Origin: Tridacna crocea
Lineage: Eukaryota > Mollusca > Bivalvia > Cardiida > Cardiidae
Length of the DNA: 64,000 nucleotides
Direction of reading: 5' to 3'
Assembly (NCBI GenBank): GCA_943736015.1
Contig: OX031063.1
Span: forward strand, 35,184,172-35,248,171
Of this stretch, positions 1-14,900 are shown piece after piece (the first letter of the stretch is position 1; each line of letters starts with the position of its first letter). The notes below the pieces were generated by a model. It was given only the letters and a program-made list of their open reading frames with translations. It did not search any database and was not told the DNA's origin. The position numbers and the translations under genes were made by a program.

Positions 1-385
1 CCAAAAGATTGTTTCATGATAGTAGAGTTGTGGGGAATGTCTAAAATCTTGATGCTCTGGAACTCCGCTTTGCATGAGAGTCTGATAAACTGAAAATGCA
101 ATAAGGTCTTGTTTATTTCAAATTATATTATCTGATAATTGTGTTTTTCATGATATAGAAAACATTTTAGTAAAAGGACCAAATTCTTGTCAAATGAAAA
201 CACAGGATGTGTCCAGTAAACATGTAGGTAAAGTTTAGGTAGTGAAGAGAGTTGTGTTCATACAGTAATATGTTGACTTGAGTTTTGTTTAACAGTTTGC
301 ATTCTGTGTACAGTCTGATCTTGGTCCATACTGTTGAAAATCACAAGTTTTCAAAGCATTCACACAATTTAGAAGTTGTACCCAT

Positions 386-583
386 TTAACCCATTACCAC
401 ACAATCCCTACTTTTGATGACCCCGAGAAGGAAGCCTCTAGAAAACATTGTGGGAAAAGGAGAAAATGTTGGTAATTTTTCTTCATAAAATAAATTTCAA
501 ATTTTCAGTCACTTTTATTTTGTCATCTGCAAATGCTTTCCATTTGGACCAGTGTAAAATTTTGTCATTTGGTAAAGAGTTAA
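386..583 (+). mobile_element. TTAA hairpin MITE (subfamily A), hairpin arm lost
   Basis: TTAACCCATTACCACACAAT at the left end and GGTAAAGAGTTAA at the right end. The second hairpin arm is deleted after GAAAATGTTGGTAA. The plus orientation used for all copies of this family means the ACACAATCCC side comes first. Confidence 0.8.
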
Positions 584-800
584 CTCTTTACCACAGGATA
601 CAATTTTGGACTTGACATTAAAACTGAAAGCAACTCACTTCAACTGTAAACAACAAATCAATCGTAACTTAAGTAATAATTTTAGTCTTGGTATAAAACA
701 TTGTGGGAATCGAGAAAATTTGGTTCTCCTTTTTTTACAATGTTTTCAGAAGCCTTTTCTTTCAGGGTTGTTAAAAGTCTACATTATGTGTTTAACTGGC
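580..800 (-). mobile_element. Decayed TTAA hairpin MITE
   Basis: Starts on the TTAA that ends the previous copy. A hairpin remnant (ACATTGTGGGAATCGAGAAAA ... ACAATGTTTTCAGAAGCC) is still visible; the right end is eroded. Confidence 0.5.
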
Positions 801-1497
801 AAATATAACCTGTAATTTTCTACCCTACAAAGGCCTTGCTAATCTTGATATCTGGGTCTATAATCACTTTGAATTCTTAATGACAGTCATAGATATTCTC
901 AAGAATTCTCTAAACTTTAAAGTAACACAAAGTCTGATTAGCTTCACCATTTTGTTGAGCCAATCAGAAACTGTTTTACTTCCCTAATCTAGAGTAGCAA
1001 TTCGAGAGCTGTCTGTGACTAAATGTATATGGGCTTGACAATATGTGAAACATGTTGAACGTCAATTTCATATCCTTACCAGAAGCAGTGTCTGGCTTCC
1101 TCCATTATGAACCCGAATGTGAAGAACAACAGACTGGCCAAAATTTACTTGGGGTCCTTCTAAAGTAAAGTTAAGCCCCCAATGATGCATATATGGTTTC
1201 TTTTTCTTGTCAGATTTTTTAATTTTCTTCTGTGCATCTGTCTTTTTGCTTCTCTGCTCATCTCTGTATCTCTGTTCAGCAGTGAATACTATAGTCTACA
1301 AAAAGAAACAATTGGGCCATGATGGCACTGAAGTTTCTCATTTGAGCTCTTTGACCACATGTTACCCCTTTCCAATCTCAACCAAGATATTATGACAAAC
1401 ATTCTAACAAGCTTTCATAAGTTGGACATTAGAGTGTACACAAGTTTTTTCCAAAAATAAAGTTCTTTGTGAGTGTGTTTCAAACAGTTTTAACAAC

Positions 1498-1712
1498 TTA
1501 ACTCATTACCATACAATCCCTTCTTTTGATGCCCCCAAGAAAGAAGCCTTTTGAAAACACTGTGGGAAAAGGAGAAAATGCTGGTAACCAGCATTTTCCC
1601 AGTGTTTTCTACCCTTTCCAGAACAAATTTCAATTTTTCAGTCACATTTATATTGTCGCCTATAAATGCTTTCAATTTGGACCAGTCTAAAATTTTCTTG
1701 TGTGGTAAAGAG
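1498..1712 (+). mobile_element. TTAA hairpin MITE (A)
   Basis: TTAACTCATTACC to GGTAAAGAGTCA. Core GGTAACC. The right hairpin arm lacks about 10 bp (CATTTTCCCAGTG). Confidence 0.8.
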
Positions 1713-2910
1713 TCATATCACAGTGGCCAGTGAACCAACACACCTGCTTCGTGATTTTCTCACTCCGTTGCTCACACAACCTTCTTTCAAGCCGGTGATT
1801 ACTTTCTCACATGCATCACAAGTGAAAGGTGAACAAATCGCCAGAAAGAAAGTTTGCCTTACCAGGGTATCAGTAGTAATCACCAGGTCACAAATTAGAT
1901 ACACGCTAAACACTAAGCTACCCAACAGGGCTCTGAAAAGTCAGATGACCTTCCACACTTGATTAATTTGTATAACAATTAATTAGTTTCTATCTTGATA
2001 AAGCTTTCCTAAAAAGCTAAATAGTTCAACCGCAGTGATTAAAAAAAAACCTTTCCATAAAAATGATAACTTTATTTCAAGGTAGAAAATTATTTAATTC
2101 AAACCCAAGATAAATATGGAACATTATGATGAAGTAACTTTTCTTGTGCTTGTATTTGCTTGGACCTGATCGAAAAATTTGTTATCTCAGGAAACCAAAG
2201 GCAAGAAGAAAAAGCCAAACACCAGTAAAGTTACTACTGCATAATCTTTCTTTTATTAATATACAAAAGCAAATTTCAGCTATGAAATATTGCAATCATT
2301 GACACTTTTATTTGAGAATGGTAAAAAACATGACAGAAATACGTGTTGAGAAGTTAAAATTTGGTTTCTATGAATGATGGATGAATACTACAATATAACT
2401 TTTTTGACGAGTCCAATAACAAACTAGTCTGAATGTATTCTGCAAACAGTTTACATCATCAAACTGTATTTGAAACTGTATTTGACATTCTGTAAATATG
2501 GATTTTCTTTTTAGTTTATGAAAGCAGTTTAGGATAAAACATGGCATAGGTAACTTGTCTGCTATGTATTCAAGCTTCTAATTTTTCTCTATTACATTGT
2601 GGCAGCCTGTGCCCCTATCAATACCTTCTAGAGCTTCTTTTAACTGTACTCTGCACAATATGTTTTCCAAGGCATTGTCTCCTTTTCCCAAATGAAGATT
2701 TTCAAAACATTGTTAAACTGGGCTAAATGAGTTAAACAAGAATAAATCATAACTCAAACTCAATAGTTGATATTACTCAACAAAAATAATTTTGCAAGGC
2801 TGAAATCAAACCAGTGACAGCAACCCAACAACTCCCCCCCCCCACCTCCCCTCTCTCCCAGTTTCAACCCTGCAGATCACCACATCTGAGCTTCAGGGCT
2901 TGGTGCAAAA
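1713..2910. other. No gene seen; 3' flank of gene B
   Basis: AT-rich, a C-run at 2835-2844, no repeat I could match. It may hold the gene B 3' UTR next to 2910. Confidence 0.4.
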
Positions 2911-5900
2911 CTAACTCACATTATAATCTAATCTTAGATTCTGGTTATATGCATCTTCTAGTATTTTAAGCACCATATCATAAATGTTAAACTTGGTTCC
3001 ACCTCGAATCCCATAATTTTTCAGCGTCTCAATATTCTGTTGGATTTGCTTTTCTGTTTCCTGTAAATATTTAAAAAAATATATATATTATTACATTTTA
3101 CTCTTTGTCCCAGGATAAAATTCTAGACGTCACATTTGAAAGCATTTGTATACTGTATTGCAAAAGCGTCTAAACTGATGGGATTTGTCTTTGAATAGGT
3201 AGAAATCTTATGCAATTAGAGGACATTACTACTTACCAGACTTTCCTCCTTTGTTCCGTAGTGTTTTCACTAGCCTTTTCCTTCAAGGTTGTTTTAACTC
3301 TTTACCACACAATCCTGACTTTAAACGACCCTAAGAAAGAAGCCTTCTGAAAACATTGACGGAAAAGGAGAAAATGCTGGTAACCAGCATTTTCTCCTTT
3401 TCCCTCAATGTTTTCTTTCCTTCCCAAAACCTATTTCAAATTTTCAATTACTTTTGTCGTCTGCAAATGCTTTCAATTTGAACCAGTCTAAAATTTTGTT
3501 GTTTGGTAAAGAGTTAAGTCTTAGCTACTTATTACATCATTAGTCAATCTTTAAAAACAACCATGTAAAACCCAGGTAATTGATATATCTATCTATTCAA
3601 AGGAGATCCCATTTGGGCTTGTTTTAGTACGGACAATTTGGGATTTTTAGTTTCAGCTACAAAGGGAGCAAATCCCCTGAGAAGAGGAGTGCCAGTTTAT
3701 CCTGATCAAAAGTTTTGTATAATAGGGCAAAAAAAAATATGGAAACTGATAGAATAAATATGTTTAATAAATTATTGCTGTACACTGGCAAATATGCACT
3801 TCCCTCTCAGGAGCCCCTATTACATAACTTATGGTCTCAATACTGTCACAGACAAAAAACAAAACAACACAACTGTTATGCACAGGCGAGATGCGTATAC
3901 TTCTAGCAAAAGGCGAAATACATTTGACAAAATGCAAGCAAAAGAAAAAAAATAACATGTTTCCTGATCCAGCTGAACTTTAAATATGTTCACATGTATA
4001 AGATATTCGTCCTCAGAAAACTGGCCGTCCACGAAAAACCCCTCTTTGAGAGGAAACGTGTGTCCTTAACATGCATGATACAAGACCGGTATGAATCTCA
4101 GGCTATTCCTAGTATATCATGCGCATGGATCTTACGCCTTGTACAAAAAAGAAATCTATTCAACATTTAAACATCTCTGAAGAAATACACTTTAATACGC
4201 AGAAATTGAATTTGAACGAAAAGACGATGTTGCCAGTGTGGAGGTCTTGCTAGAAATGACCACATATCAAATACTCACCTATTAATAGAACCCACTGAAC
4301 AAACCTTGCATAACCGGTTTTGGTCACTTTGATTTAGACAACAATTCTCCACTATACACTGTAACACGGAGAATAATATTTCTCCAGCACAAAATCCAAC
4401 ATGGTGTCAATAATTGATACAAGTATCCCGGAAAGACAAAATTTTAATACAACATTATCATCACAATTTTGTCCTTGATAGCATTTAATAACTACAGTAA
4501 TTATTTTTAAATGGGTTCTATCAGTGTATGAAGTTCCAAGTTAATAGCTTCTATAGTTTGGAAGTTATGGCCTGGACAAAAATTCAAACTGAAAATTAAC
4601 AAAGGGCAGCAACTCAAAAAATAAAGGTGGCAGAGTTATGGTACATGTGCACTGCACTTCTCCATAATGGGTTCTATCAGTGTATGAAGTTCGAAGTTAA
4701 TTGCTTTTATAGTTTGGAAGTTATGGCCTGAACAAAAATTCAAAGTGAAAAGTTGGTTATTTCAGAAATCAAGGGCAGATAATTTTAGAATGCAAACAGC
4801 AATCAAAATTCTAAGAGTCAGGTGCACAACTAGACATCATGGAGATTCATTGTGGTAAGTTTCAAAAAATTCTGATGGAAACTGTAGGAGTTGCTCAAAC
4901 AAGAAATTGCTAATGGACGGGGGGACGACCATGGGTATAACATAATACGACCCTTCCCACCTATAAAAAATTGGTACTGGTCATCTGAAGTAAGTTATGG
5001 TCTGAAATTGTTAACTTGTGCCGGCAAATCATAAAATAAGAAGTTACATAACTTAAAATTGCTTAAATTCATGCAGAGCTCCAGATAAGAGGGAGTGATG
5101 GCATTCTAAATTCATCATTTCTCTTCCAAACCCTATGTTGTGGGTACTCATTAGAATCGTCTCAATGAGACGATTCTAATGAGTACCTGCAACATAGGGT
5201 TTAGTGGAGAATAACTGATATTTTTAATTTTAAAATCAAAATCACTTTTACTCTATCTGGAGCTCTGTTCATGTTTAAATAAAATGCACCTAACCTTATT
5301 TTAATCAAGGTTTCAGTAATGCCAAATTCCAAAGACCAGTTTTCAGTGTGTTGGGGCACTCAGAAGGGAAGTTCATTTTTTTATTTCAGCATACACAATT
5401 CATGAGACCATAAAACAAGGAAATTTTGCTGAATATACTATAGAATGGTAAAACTTGGCAGCATAATAAATTTGCTGAAATCCAGCTATGACTTGGAAAC
5501 TTGTTCAAAGTGTTTCCCCTTTCCAAATAAAAGTTGCCTTCTGGTAGAGGATATATGATTTGCTACAGCTGTGGACTGGTTTCAAAGTCCCTTACCACCC
5601 AACTGTACGACCACTAATTTGCCATACAAGCATCTTTACTCACCTTAATTATTATATTAGTTGTAGGGTCAAATTGCAGGGGACTTAGAAACTAGTTCAC
5701 AAGAGTGGGGAATCATGCCACCCTGAGCCAAAGGCTAGGTGGCAACATAATTTGCTACAGCAGTGAACAATTTTGACTGTAAAACAGATTTATTACATTG
5801 CAGAGTGCCTGTCTAAAACAGGCTAGGAAGACATTTTAGAAAACCTAAAATGCTGATTACCAGAATTTTCTCCCTTTCCCAAAGCATTCTTCAAAAGGCT

Positions 5901-8900
5901 GCTTTGCCAGGGGTTGTCAAAATAATGGGACTGTTTTTGAAAGAGTTGCTTTGTACATGGTTATGGCTCTGGAGTGCCTCTACCTGTAAGACTTCCACCT
6001 GCAGAACAAGCAACAATTTCCTGAATGCAAATCCAAAAGCTTAATCAATGCTTTTCATGCCTGTGTCCTTAGGCAAGACACTTGAGCTGTAGTGTAGTAC
6101 TGGAGACACCCAGAACATAAATGAATATGTGAATTGACTTCGTGATAATATCATATCTATTTAACTTGAACTATACTGAAAGTGGCAAAAAACACCATTC
6201 AATCAATCAATCAACTTAACCGCTGACCGAAATACGGACCCTTTTTTAAATGGAAGTGACATAATCTTGAGCCATTTTTATAGGCTACACTCTTCCTATT
6301 ACCTTACGGACATAATCTTTAAGTTCATTGACAAGGTTCAGTTTTGCCACCTGGCCTGTGGGACCTGTCCAATACAACAGCATAGTGACACACTTCCTGG
6401 TTTGTGCCTGAATAGGTTCTAAGGCTGTATGACCACAGAGCAGTAGATGAAGTGTGGCACCGTTATCAAGGGTGGCCAGTACGGTTGGTGTTGGCAACAA
6501 CATTGAATCTGAAAAGATGCACATTTAATGACATACATCAAAAGGTATTATTTTGTTGTTGTTTTGCAATCATTGTCAGTGTTTCAACTGTCAATGTGGT
6601 TCAAATGTTGCAATCTTGCATTGTTAAGGTATAAAACATAGCTGTGGGGAAGGGAAAAAATGCTGGCTACCAGCATTTTCTCCTTTTCCCATAATGTTTT
6701 TAAAATGCCTCTTCTAAAAGGACATGAAAACCCTGGATCGTTTGATAGAGTATTAAACCATTACACAATCCCTATTGTTGATGCCCCCGAGAAAGAAGCC
6801 TTTTGAAAACACCGTGGGAAAAGGAGAAAATGATGGTAACCAGCATTTTCTCCTTTTCCCACAGTGTTTTCTACCCTTCCCAGAACAAATTTCAATTTTT
6901 CAGTCACCTTTATTTTGTCGGCTGCAAATGCTTTCAATTTGAACCAGTCTAAATTTTTCTCGTGTGGTAATGGGTTAAAAAAGAATTATATTGTGCTAAG
7001 TCAGTACAGTGTTTAGTGTTGTAACATAAACATTTCAAAAAACATCTTACTGCTGCAGAAATAGATTATAAAAAGTTGAAGTTTCAGCACAACGATATAA
7101 ACAATGCAAATGACAACATAAAGGCTATGTCAATACCTCTATGTTTTTTACAAAATTAGATGTGCAGAACTTTTTACTAAAGGACGAAACTTTAAAACTG
7201 TCCAAATTGAAAGCACTTGCAGACAACAAAATAAACCTAACTCAAAAATAGATATTTGTTTCCAGCAGGGTAGAAAACATTGTGGGAAAAGGAGAAAAAT
7301 ATTAATGCTGGTTACGAGCATTGTCTCCTTTTTCCCGCAATGTTTTCAAAAGGATTTTATCTCAGGGTCTTAAACCCAGGGATTGTTTGAAAAGGGTTAA
7401 AACGAAACTTACCATAGTAAAAGTAAGTGGGATCTAAGTATGCTGATTGCCATTCTCCTATAAAGCTAGGGTAGTTATTGATAACTAGGGAGCTGTAACA
7501 AAGTTAACACATGTCTTTATTATACTGCACAGAAATTTTTCATGATCTGATTGGATATACTGTACACTGGCAAAATCAACATGAAAGCAGTTTCCCTTTC
7601 AGTAGCTCCATATACATGACTAAATAACACAACATCCAAAATGGCAGCATCGATCAAGATTTACACCAAAATTATGCGCCAAGCTGCACGTTTTAGCATG
7701 TATTACCAAGGTTTTGGTGACGTCATTTCCCGGTGTTATTTCTAATTGTAAAAATTAGTACTTTACAATGCATGTAGCATAAATACCTCTGTATAACAGT
7801 TATTTTATTATTATTAAAAAAAAGAATAATAATAATAAGCAAATCAGAAGAAGTATCTACTAGACATTCTAAGTTAGGATCTAGACATCATATCACAGCC
7901 AGTTTAAATTGCTACATTGACTTTAGATTTAGGACCAAAACAACATACACAATGCAAATGGCCCAAGGAAAATGTGACATGTTCCAAGCAGAGGCATGAG
8001 TTCATGGATTACAGAACATACCAAGTAGACTTACCCTGTAAATGGATCCAGAGTTATATCCCTTTGTGGAGGCAATAACATCTGCATATCTCCAGTCAAA
8101 TGTCCTGTATCACTTATTCGAAGATTTAAGTCTTGGCTATTAAAATGAGCTTCCATTGGTCTTGAAAATAAAGTTATAAATATGTTAGTCTAAAATTTTA
8201 TTTTGCTTTATGTCAAAAAGCCTAGTTTTGGACTTTCGTGATTTCTGATATTATAATTCCCACTAGGAAATCACAAACCCTATTAACCCATTCCCAAACC
8301 GTCCCTGGTCTTTACAACTCCAAGAAAGAAGAACTTTGAGAACACTGTGGGAAAAGGAGAAAATGCTGGTAAACAGCATTTTCTCCTCTTCTCACAATGT
8401 TTTCTACCCATGCCAAGAAAAATTTCAGTGTTTGAGTTGCACTGATTTTATAGTCTGCAAATGCTATCAATTTGGACGAGTCAGAGATTTTGTTGTTTGG
8501 TAAAGAGTTAAACCCTAACTGAGACAGAAAAGAATATATGAGGCCCTCTGCAGCAAATTGGGGTTCAATGCATCTCTGTAATCACTTATACCAAGCAAGC
8601 CACCACATACTTATGGATTCATAATGGCTACGTTTTTAACTATGATGAGGAAGACTGGTCCTTGGCCATACAGAAGGTCGGTAAATGGTGAAAAGTGTTG
8701 GCCTGGGTCTACCAGTCCCACCTGTGCAGGTCTAGGTCATTTTCTTTGCAGATGTTTTAACTCATTACCAAACGACAATATCTTAGGCTTGTCCAAATCG
8801 AAAGCATTTGCAGACGACAAAATAAGTGACTGAAATTGTTTTGTGAAGGTTAGAAAACATTGTGGCAAAAGGAGAAAATGCTGGTTACCAGCATTTTCTC

Positions 8901-11900
8901 CTTTTCCCACAATGTTTTCTAAAGGCTTCTTTCTCAGAGGCGTCGAAAGTAGGGATTGTGTGGTAATGGGTTAAGCCCCCTTTTCAAACAGAATGGCTCA
9001 CACATAATTATTTATTGGCCATACATGGTTTTGAAACTTTCTCAAAATACTAACCATAAAATGTCAAATATACCAAGCAGACTATGTTATTCTAGCAATT
9101 ACACAAAAATGACAGATTTCTAGGTTGCATTGTCCAGAATAAGTAAAAAAGCATGTGATGTGATGCAGACATTTTGTGCAGTCTGATCTTGATCTAACTG
9201 AGTAACAGGCAGCTATAGTTGTGAAAGGCACTTAAAGGGTCAAAACCATTTTCAAAATAAACAAACTCAGAATATTCTATCCATCCCTTCAACGGCTTAA
9301 TTCAATATGATCCATCATTCAAAACTCTAGTTGTAAGAGGTTAAACATGTAAAACCCTCGGAGCAAAACCAATGATTACCAAACATACATATTATATGAA
9401 AAACTAGACACCATACTGGGTTTGATTCTCTTTGCCAATTACCAACTACTGAACATGCAAACAAACTACTAAACATACAAATGAATTTAACATAACAGCC
9501 TCAACATGATCTTATATAGCTTTTGAAAGCGGTGGTCCAATGGATGCAACCTTGAACAAATTAGCCCGCCCGGGTGGCTCAGTGGTGAGCGTGTCAGACT
9601 CATGACCTGGTGGTTGTGAGTTCGATACCCAGATGAGGCGAACTTTCTTTCCGCGTATTTTCGCCTCTCACCTCTGCTGAAGCATGTGAGAAAAGTAGTT
9701 GGTGGCTTTGGAAAGAAAGCTGTGTTAGTACTGGTATGAGAAAGCCAGGAAACTTAAGTGCGTCACCGTCCGCCATGATATGACCTTAGCTGTTAAAATG
9801 GCGTTAAACCCCAACACAATCAACCAACCTTGAACAAATTAGGGGTCCAAGCCCTAATATTACTGTCCCATGTTGCATTGTCAGATTGGATTGTTCTGAC
9901 ATGTCTTCTTGGTGTCTGCTTACAAATTTTTGTTTAATAGGAAGAGATGCACAAAAACTGCCTTCTTTGTCTTCCTGTAAATTCTGACTGACATCAAATG
10001 GTTATAATAGATTATCAGTGAATGTCTAACATAAAAGTCTAACATAAATTTCACATCCAATAGTCACAAAAGCCTTAACCCATTACCACACAATCCCTAC
10101 TTTTGACGCCCCTGAGAAAGAAGCCTTTAGAAAACATTGTTGGAAAAGGAGAAAATGCTGGTAACCAGCATTTTCTCCTTTTCCCACAATGTTTTCTACC
10201 CTTCACAAATCAAATATCAATTTTTCAGTTACTTTTATTTTGTCGTCTGCAAATGCTTTGAATTTGGACCGGTCTAAAATTTTCTCGTGTGGTAAAGAGT
10301 TAACAATTTGGTAATTACTAAAATCAACACATTCAACTATATACCCTTCTATCAGAGAAGAAATCAAAACATTTAGAGGAAAGGAGTGATTGTTTAACCC
10401 ATTACAACACAATCCCTACTTTTGACGTCCCTGAGAAAGAAGCCTTTGTGAAAACACTGTGGGAAAAGGAGAAAATGCTGGTAACCAGCATTTTCTCCTT
10501 TTCCCACAGTGTTTTCTACCCTTCCCAGAACAAATTTCAATTTTTCAGTCACCTTTTTTTTGTCGTCTGGAAATGCTTTCAATTTGGACCAATCTAAATT
10601 TTTCTCGTGTGGTAATGGGTTAAACAAATTAGTAATTCTATGAGTCATGATGTAAAGGTGAAAAAGTACCTGTGATTTGTGAGAGATGGGGGTAACAATT
10701 GAGTTCTCCACACAACATCTAATGGTTTCACAGGAAATGATTTCTGAGTTTTGATAATTTCTAACAAAGGTTTCCAAGGATTTTTTTCACGAGCCCCAAG
10801 GTACTCCAACAGTAGGTCCCCAGTATGATCATGCTCTCTGAAGAAAAGAGAAGTTAGAGCTACAGGTTAGAAAGAGTGATGGTCCTCTAAATCCATTATT
10901 TCTCCTGCAAACTCTATGTTGTGGGTACTCATTAGAATCATCGACAGAAACAGCTACTGTAGTTGGAACATAATCTCCTTGAATCGATGTATTTCACTGC
11001 AATGTATGGGTATTTCGGTGGACAACCAGCCCATATTTCGGTGAACTCTCATTATGGTAGACATCAAAATGGTATGTTGTTTTTTTGTCATTTTGTTGTA
11101 ACCCATTACCACACAATCCCTACTTTTGACGCCCCTGAGAAGGAAGCCTTTTGAAAACACTGTGGGAAAAGGAGAAAATGCTGGTGACCAGCATTTTCTC
11201 CTTTTTCCACAGTGTTTTCTACCCTTCCCAGAGCAAATTTCAATTTTGTCAGTCTCCTTTATTTTGTCGTCTGCAAATGCTTTCAATTTGGACCAGTCTA
11301 AAATTTTCTCGTGTGGTAAAGAGTTAAACTAACCACCTTTCACCAATATGAACATAAGTTTGTGTTAAAAACAAACAAAAAAAGAAAAACTGTTCACACT
11401 TATATTAGTTATATGACTTAATTGTAGAAAAAAAAAATGGGGTGTTTCGGTGTTATTTTGTTGATTCAGCGGACCCTCTAAAATGTGCCTATATAGCATT
11501 TCATTGTAAAAATGTCAGAGGGGGAGGCTGTTTAGTTTTTACTTTCCAAGACGACTAGAGGAATAATAACATTATTTTCAAGAAAATAAATTAAATTAAT
11601 GTGATTGTTTAAGAAATAATCTTCTTTCTATCGTGGTATATTGTTCAATAAACCACAGTTGTGAGTTATGCGGTGCAATAAATAATCCATGAGGGCGATA
11701 GCCCGTGTGGGTTATTCATTGTGCCACATAACTCACAACGTGGTTTATTGAACGATATACCACAATAGAAAGAAGATTATTTCGATTCTAACATGGCCAA
11801 TTCTAAGTGAAAGGAAAACAAGTTCAAACTTAGAGTAAAAACGCGGATGAAGATTATGTTCCATTGAATAACTCACTCATTGAATGACGTCACTCTACAT

Positions 11901-14900
11901 GGATTGTCTCAGATTTTACCACGTTTTCCTTGCACTGTGTTTATAGAGCCAAAGTCGTGTGTCATGTTAGAATTTCCAATTAACATTTCTTTGAAGGATT
12001 ATCTGGGTAAAAAATCAACTACACAGATATTTATACAACTTTCAATTTTTGAGTTAACAATTACTTGTCATATGCAAGTGCCTTGAATTTGGATAAGTCC
12101 AAAATTCCATTGTTTGGCACAGAGTTAAATGAGGAAAAAGCAGCATAGGTAAAGGATTTAATGCTGGATGTCAGCATTTTCTCCTCTTGAAACAGTTCTT
12201 CCTTCAGGCCTTAACCCTTTACTCCACAGATACTCATTTCTAAGCATTGTTTGTAGGAGCCTTTGGAAAACATTGTGGCAAAAGGTGAAATTGCTTGTGA
12301 CGAGCAATTTCACCTTTTGCCAAAATGTTTTCTACTCTATCAAAATATACACATAAGAAACGGCTTCATCCTTGCTGTTATTTAGGGTCAATTAGAGATA
12401 CCATAGAAATGCATTACGGGGTAAAGGGTTAAAAAATTGGAATAGAAGTGAATAGAATTCGCTCAACAAATTACTCACCTAAATCTAAACTCTCTAAACT
12501 TCAGTCTGGACTCATTTTCATTACCCATCAGTGCATAAATCATAGACTGGTGTAGGAGAAGATATGGGCACTTTTCAACATACTGTTCAATTTTACTCTG
12601 TGCTATATGAAGCCAATCTTAGCAAATAAACAAAACAGTACAAGTTTAACTAACTCTTCATCAGACGACAAAATTTTAGCCTTGTCCAAATTGAAAGCAT
12701 TTGCAGACAACAATTTCAGTGTGGCTCAAATGGTGAATTTTTTCTTTGATAGAGTAGAAAACATTGTGGGAAAAGGAGAAAATGCTGGTTACCAGCATTT
12801 TCTTCTTTTCCAACAATGTTTTCAAAGGGGCCTCAAAAGTCAGCATTTTGTGGTAAAGGATTAATATGTAAACCAATCTGAAACAAAACAGTCTATGAAA
12901 AACCAGCCTGGCACAAACAAGAGCACCCTATATAGGTGCCAACACTTAGCTGTAGTTGCTCTTAGAAATAGATTCTAAGGGTAAAGAGTTTAGGGGAATT
13001 CTAATTTGAAAAGGGTGATAACTGTACCAAAAAAATACTTTGATAGTTTCTAACTTGATAGTTAACAACCAGTCCCAGTTAGAAGTAAATAATGTCAGTA
13101 ATGACAGAGATGTTATAAAATATGCACGACAACAACAACACAGACAACAACAGAGCTATGACAAGACATGGACATCTTCATATAAAGTCTACCAAGTTAA
13201 ATTTTTGCAGTAAAATGCCATCATAGTCATTCCTTTTCTATACTGTTACCTTTACATTGGACAGCAGCCTGTGGCTTGGAAAGAACATTATGAGAAGTAC
13301 TGGTAAAAAGAGAAACACCAGAAAAGCATAGAGGTGCACTAGCCACTGCTTAACAACTGAAACAATGATGCAAAAAAAGTGTTTAACATCATACAATCCA
13401 ATATTCAAACAATCTTATCCTTAAAAAAAAAAAAAGAATTCAGTATTGTGTAAATTCAAAGCTTTTTCACACAACATATTGCACATTGCTTAAATAATAC
13501 AGTTTGTACAAAACAGTATGGGGATGGAAACAAATTATGATTACTTTTCAAACACTTTTCTTTAGTAAAAGAAGACAAAAGTAGATACCAGCACCTTTTC
13601 CTTTTCTTACAGCCAAGCTCCAGTATCTAAGTCGGTAGTATGCAGAACTTGAGAGCAGGGGGTCTTGGGTTTGATCCCTGGCTCGGCCAATTTCTTTCCG
13701 AGGATTGATGACAGTCATTGCGACAGGATTCACTCCACTCCCACCACTGACCATTGTTTCCATAACAGTTATGTGGGAAAGCAGCCGGTTGCTTGGAAAG
13801 AATATGGCACAGAGTACTGATGAAAGAGACTCCAGGAAAGCATGGATAGGTGCACTGGCAGAGTCTAAATCTTTGCCATGTATGCTCTGTAAGGGTTTAG
13901 AAGTAGCTAATATAAGAAAACACAGGAGTCTTACCTTCACAATGTGCACTATGGAAACAGAGAAATGACTCCACTCCAGCAATAACTGTGGCTTCTTTCC
14001 TTCGTGGCATCTTACTAGCACAGCTCCAGTGAGTGACAGATCTGCTGCATTTTTTTTCATCCAATACACTGTTATGAGAAACTACAGAAGCTGCATTTTT
14101 CACATGGAAACAGATGCATACATGTACATAATATATGGTTTAAAAAAAAAATACCAAAAATACACAACAATGATTGTTTGGTCTTTAACAGAGTTTTTAA
14201 TATTATTTCAGTTATTATCCAGTGGCCAGTGCACCTATCCATGCTTTCCTGGTATTTATTTTACCAGTACTCTGTAATAATTTTCTTTACAAACTGCTGG
14301 CTGCTTTCCCATATAACTATTCTGGCTGCTTGTCAAAACAAAGATCAGCAGTGAGAGAGTAATGAAACCTGTTACAATGGCTATCATCGATCCTCAGATA
14401 GAAATTGGCCATGGTGGTGATGAAGTCTGTTCTCAAGTCCTGTATGATACTGACTGACCCAGCATGACCCAGCATGGCTCAGCACAATTAACCCTTTCCC
14501 AAACAATCCCTGGTTTTTACGACCCTGAGATAGAAGCCTTTTGAAAACATCATGAGAAAAGGAGAAAATGCTGGTAACCAGCATTTTCTCCTTTTCCCAC
14601 AATGTTTTCTACTCTGCTGGAAACAAATTTCTATTTTTGAGTTACGCTTATTTTGTTGTCTGATAGTGCTTTCAATTTGGACCAGTCTAAAATTTTGTCG
14701 TTTGGTAAAGGGTTAAGTAGGTTCCAGCAAACTAACCTGTACAGTCTGTGCAGAAAAGGACGAAGTTAATATAAGCATACTGTTATCACTTATTCTCTCA
14801 CCCTGTATCATACACATTAGCCAAGAGAACCTGACTCTGCTCTGTAACTTCATCTATTCCTTGGTCATTGACCTTATTGTCTGTCATTGCAACTTCTGCA

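Noticed and set aside
9565-9640. Looks like a tRNA gene
   Set aside because: Boxes A and B are present, but it is the head of a 260-bp retroposed unit with target duplications and no clean cloverleaf end.
10394-11332. ORFs of 60-130 codons on both strands
   Set aside because: They run through MITE hairpins; the same peptides (such as KMLVTSIFSFSHNVF) recur at every copy because the DNA is repeated.
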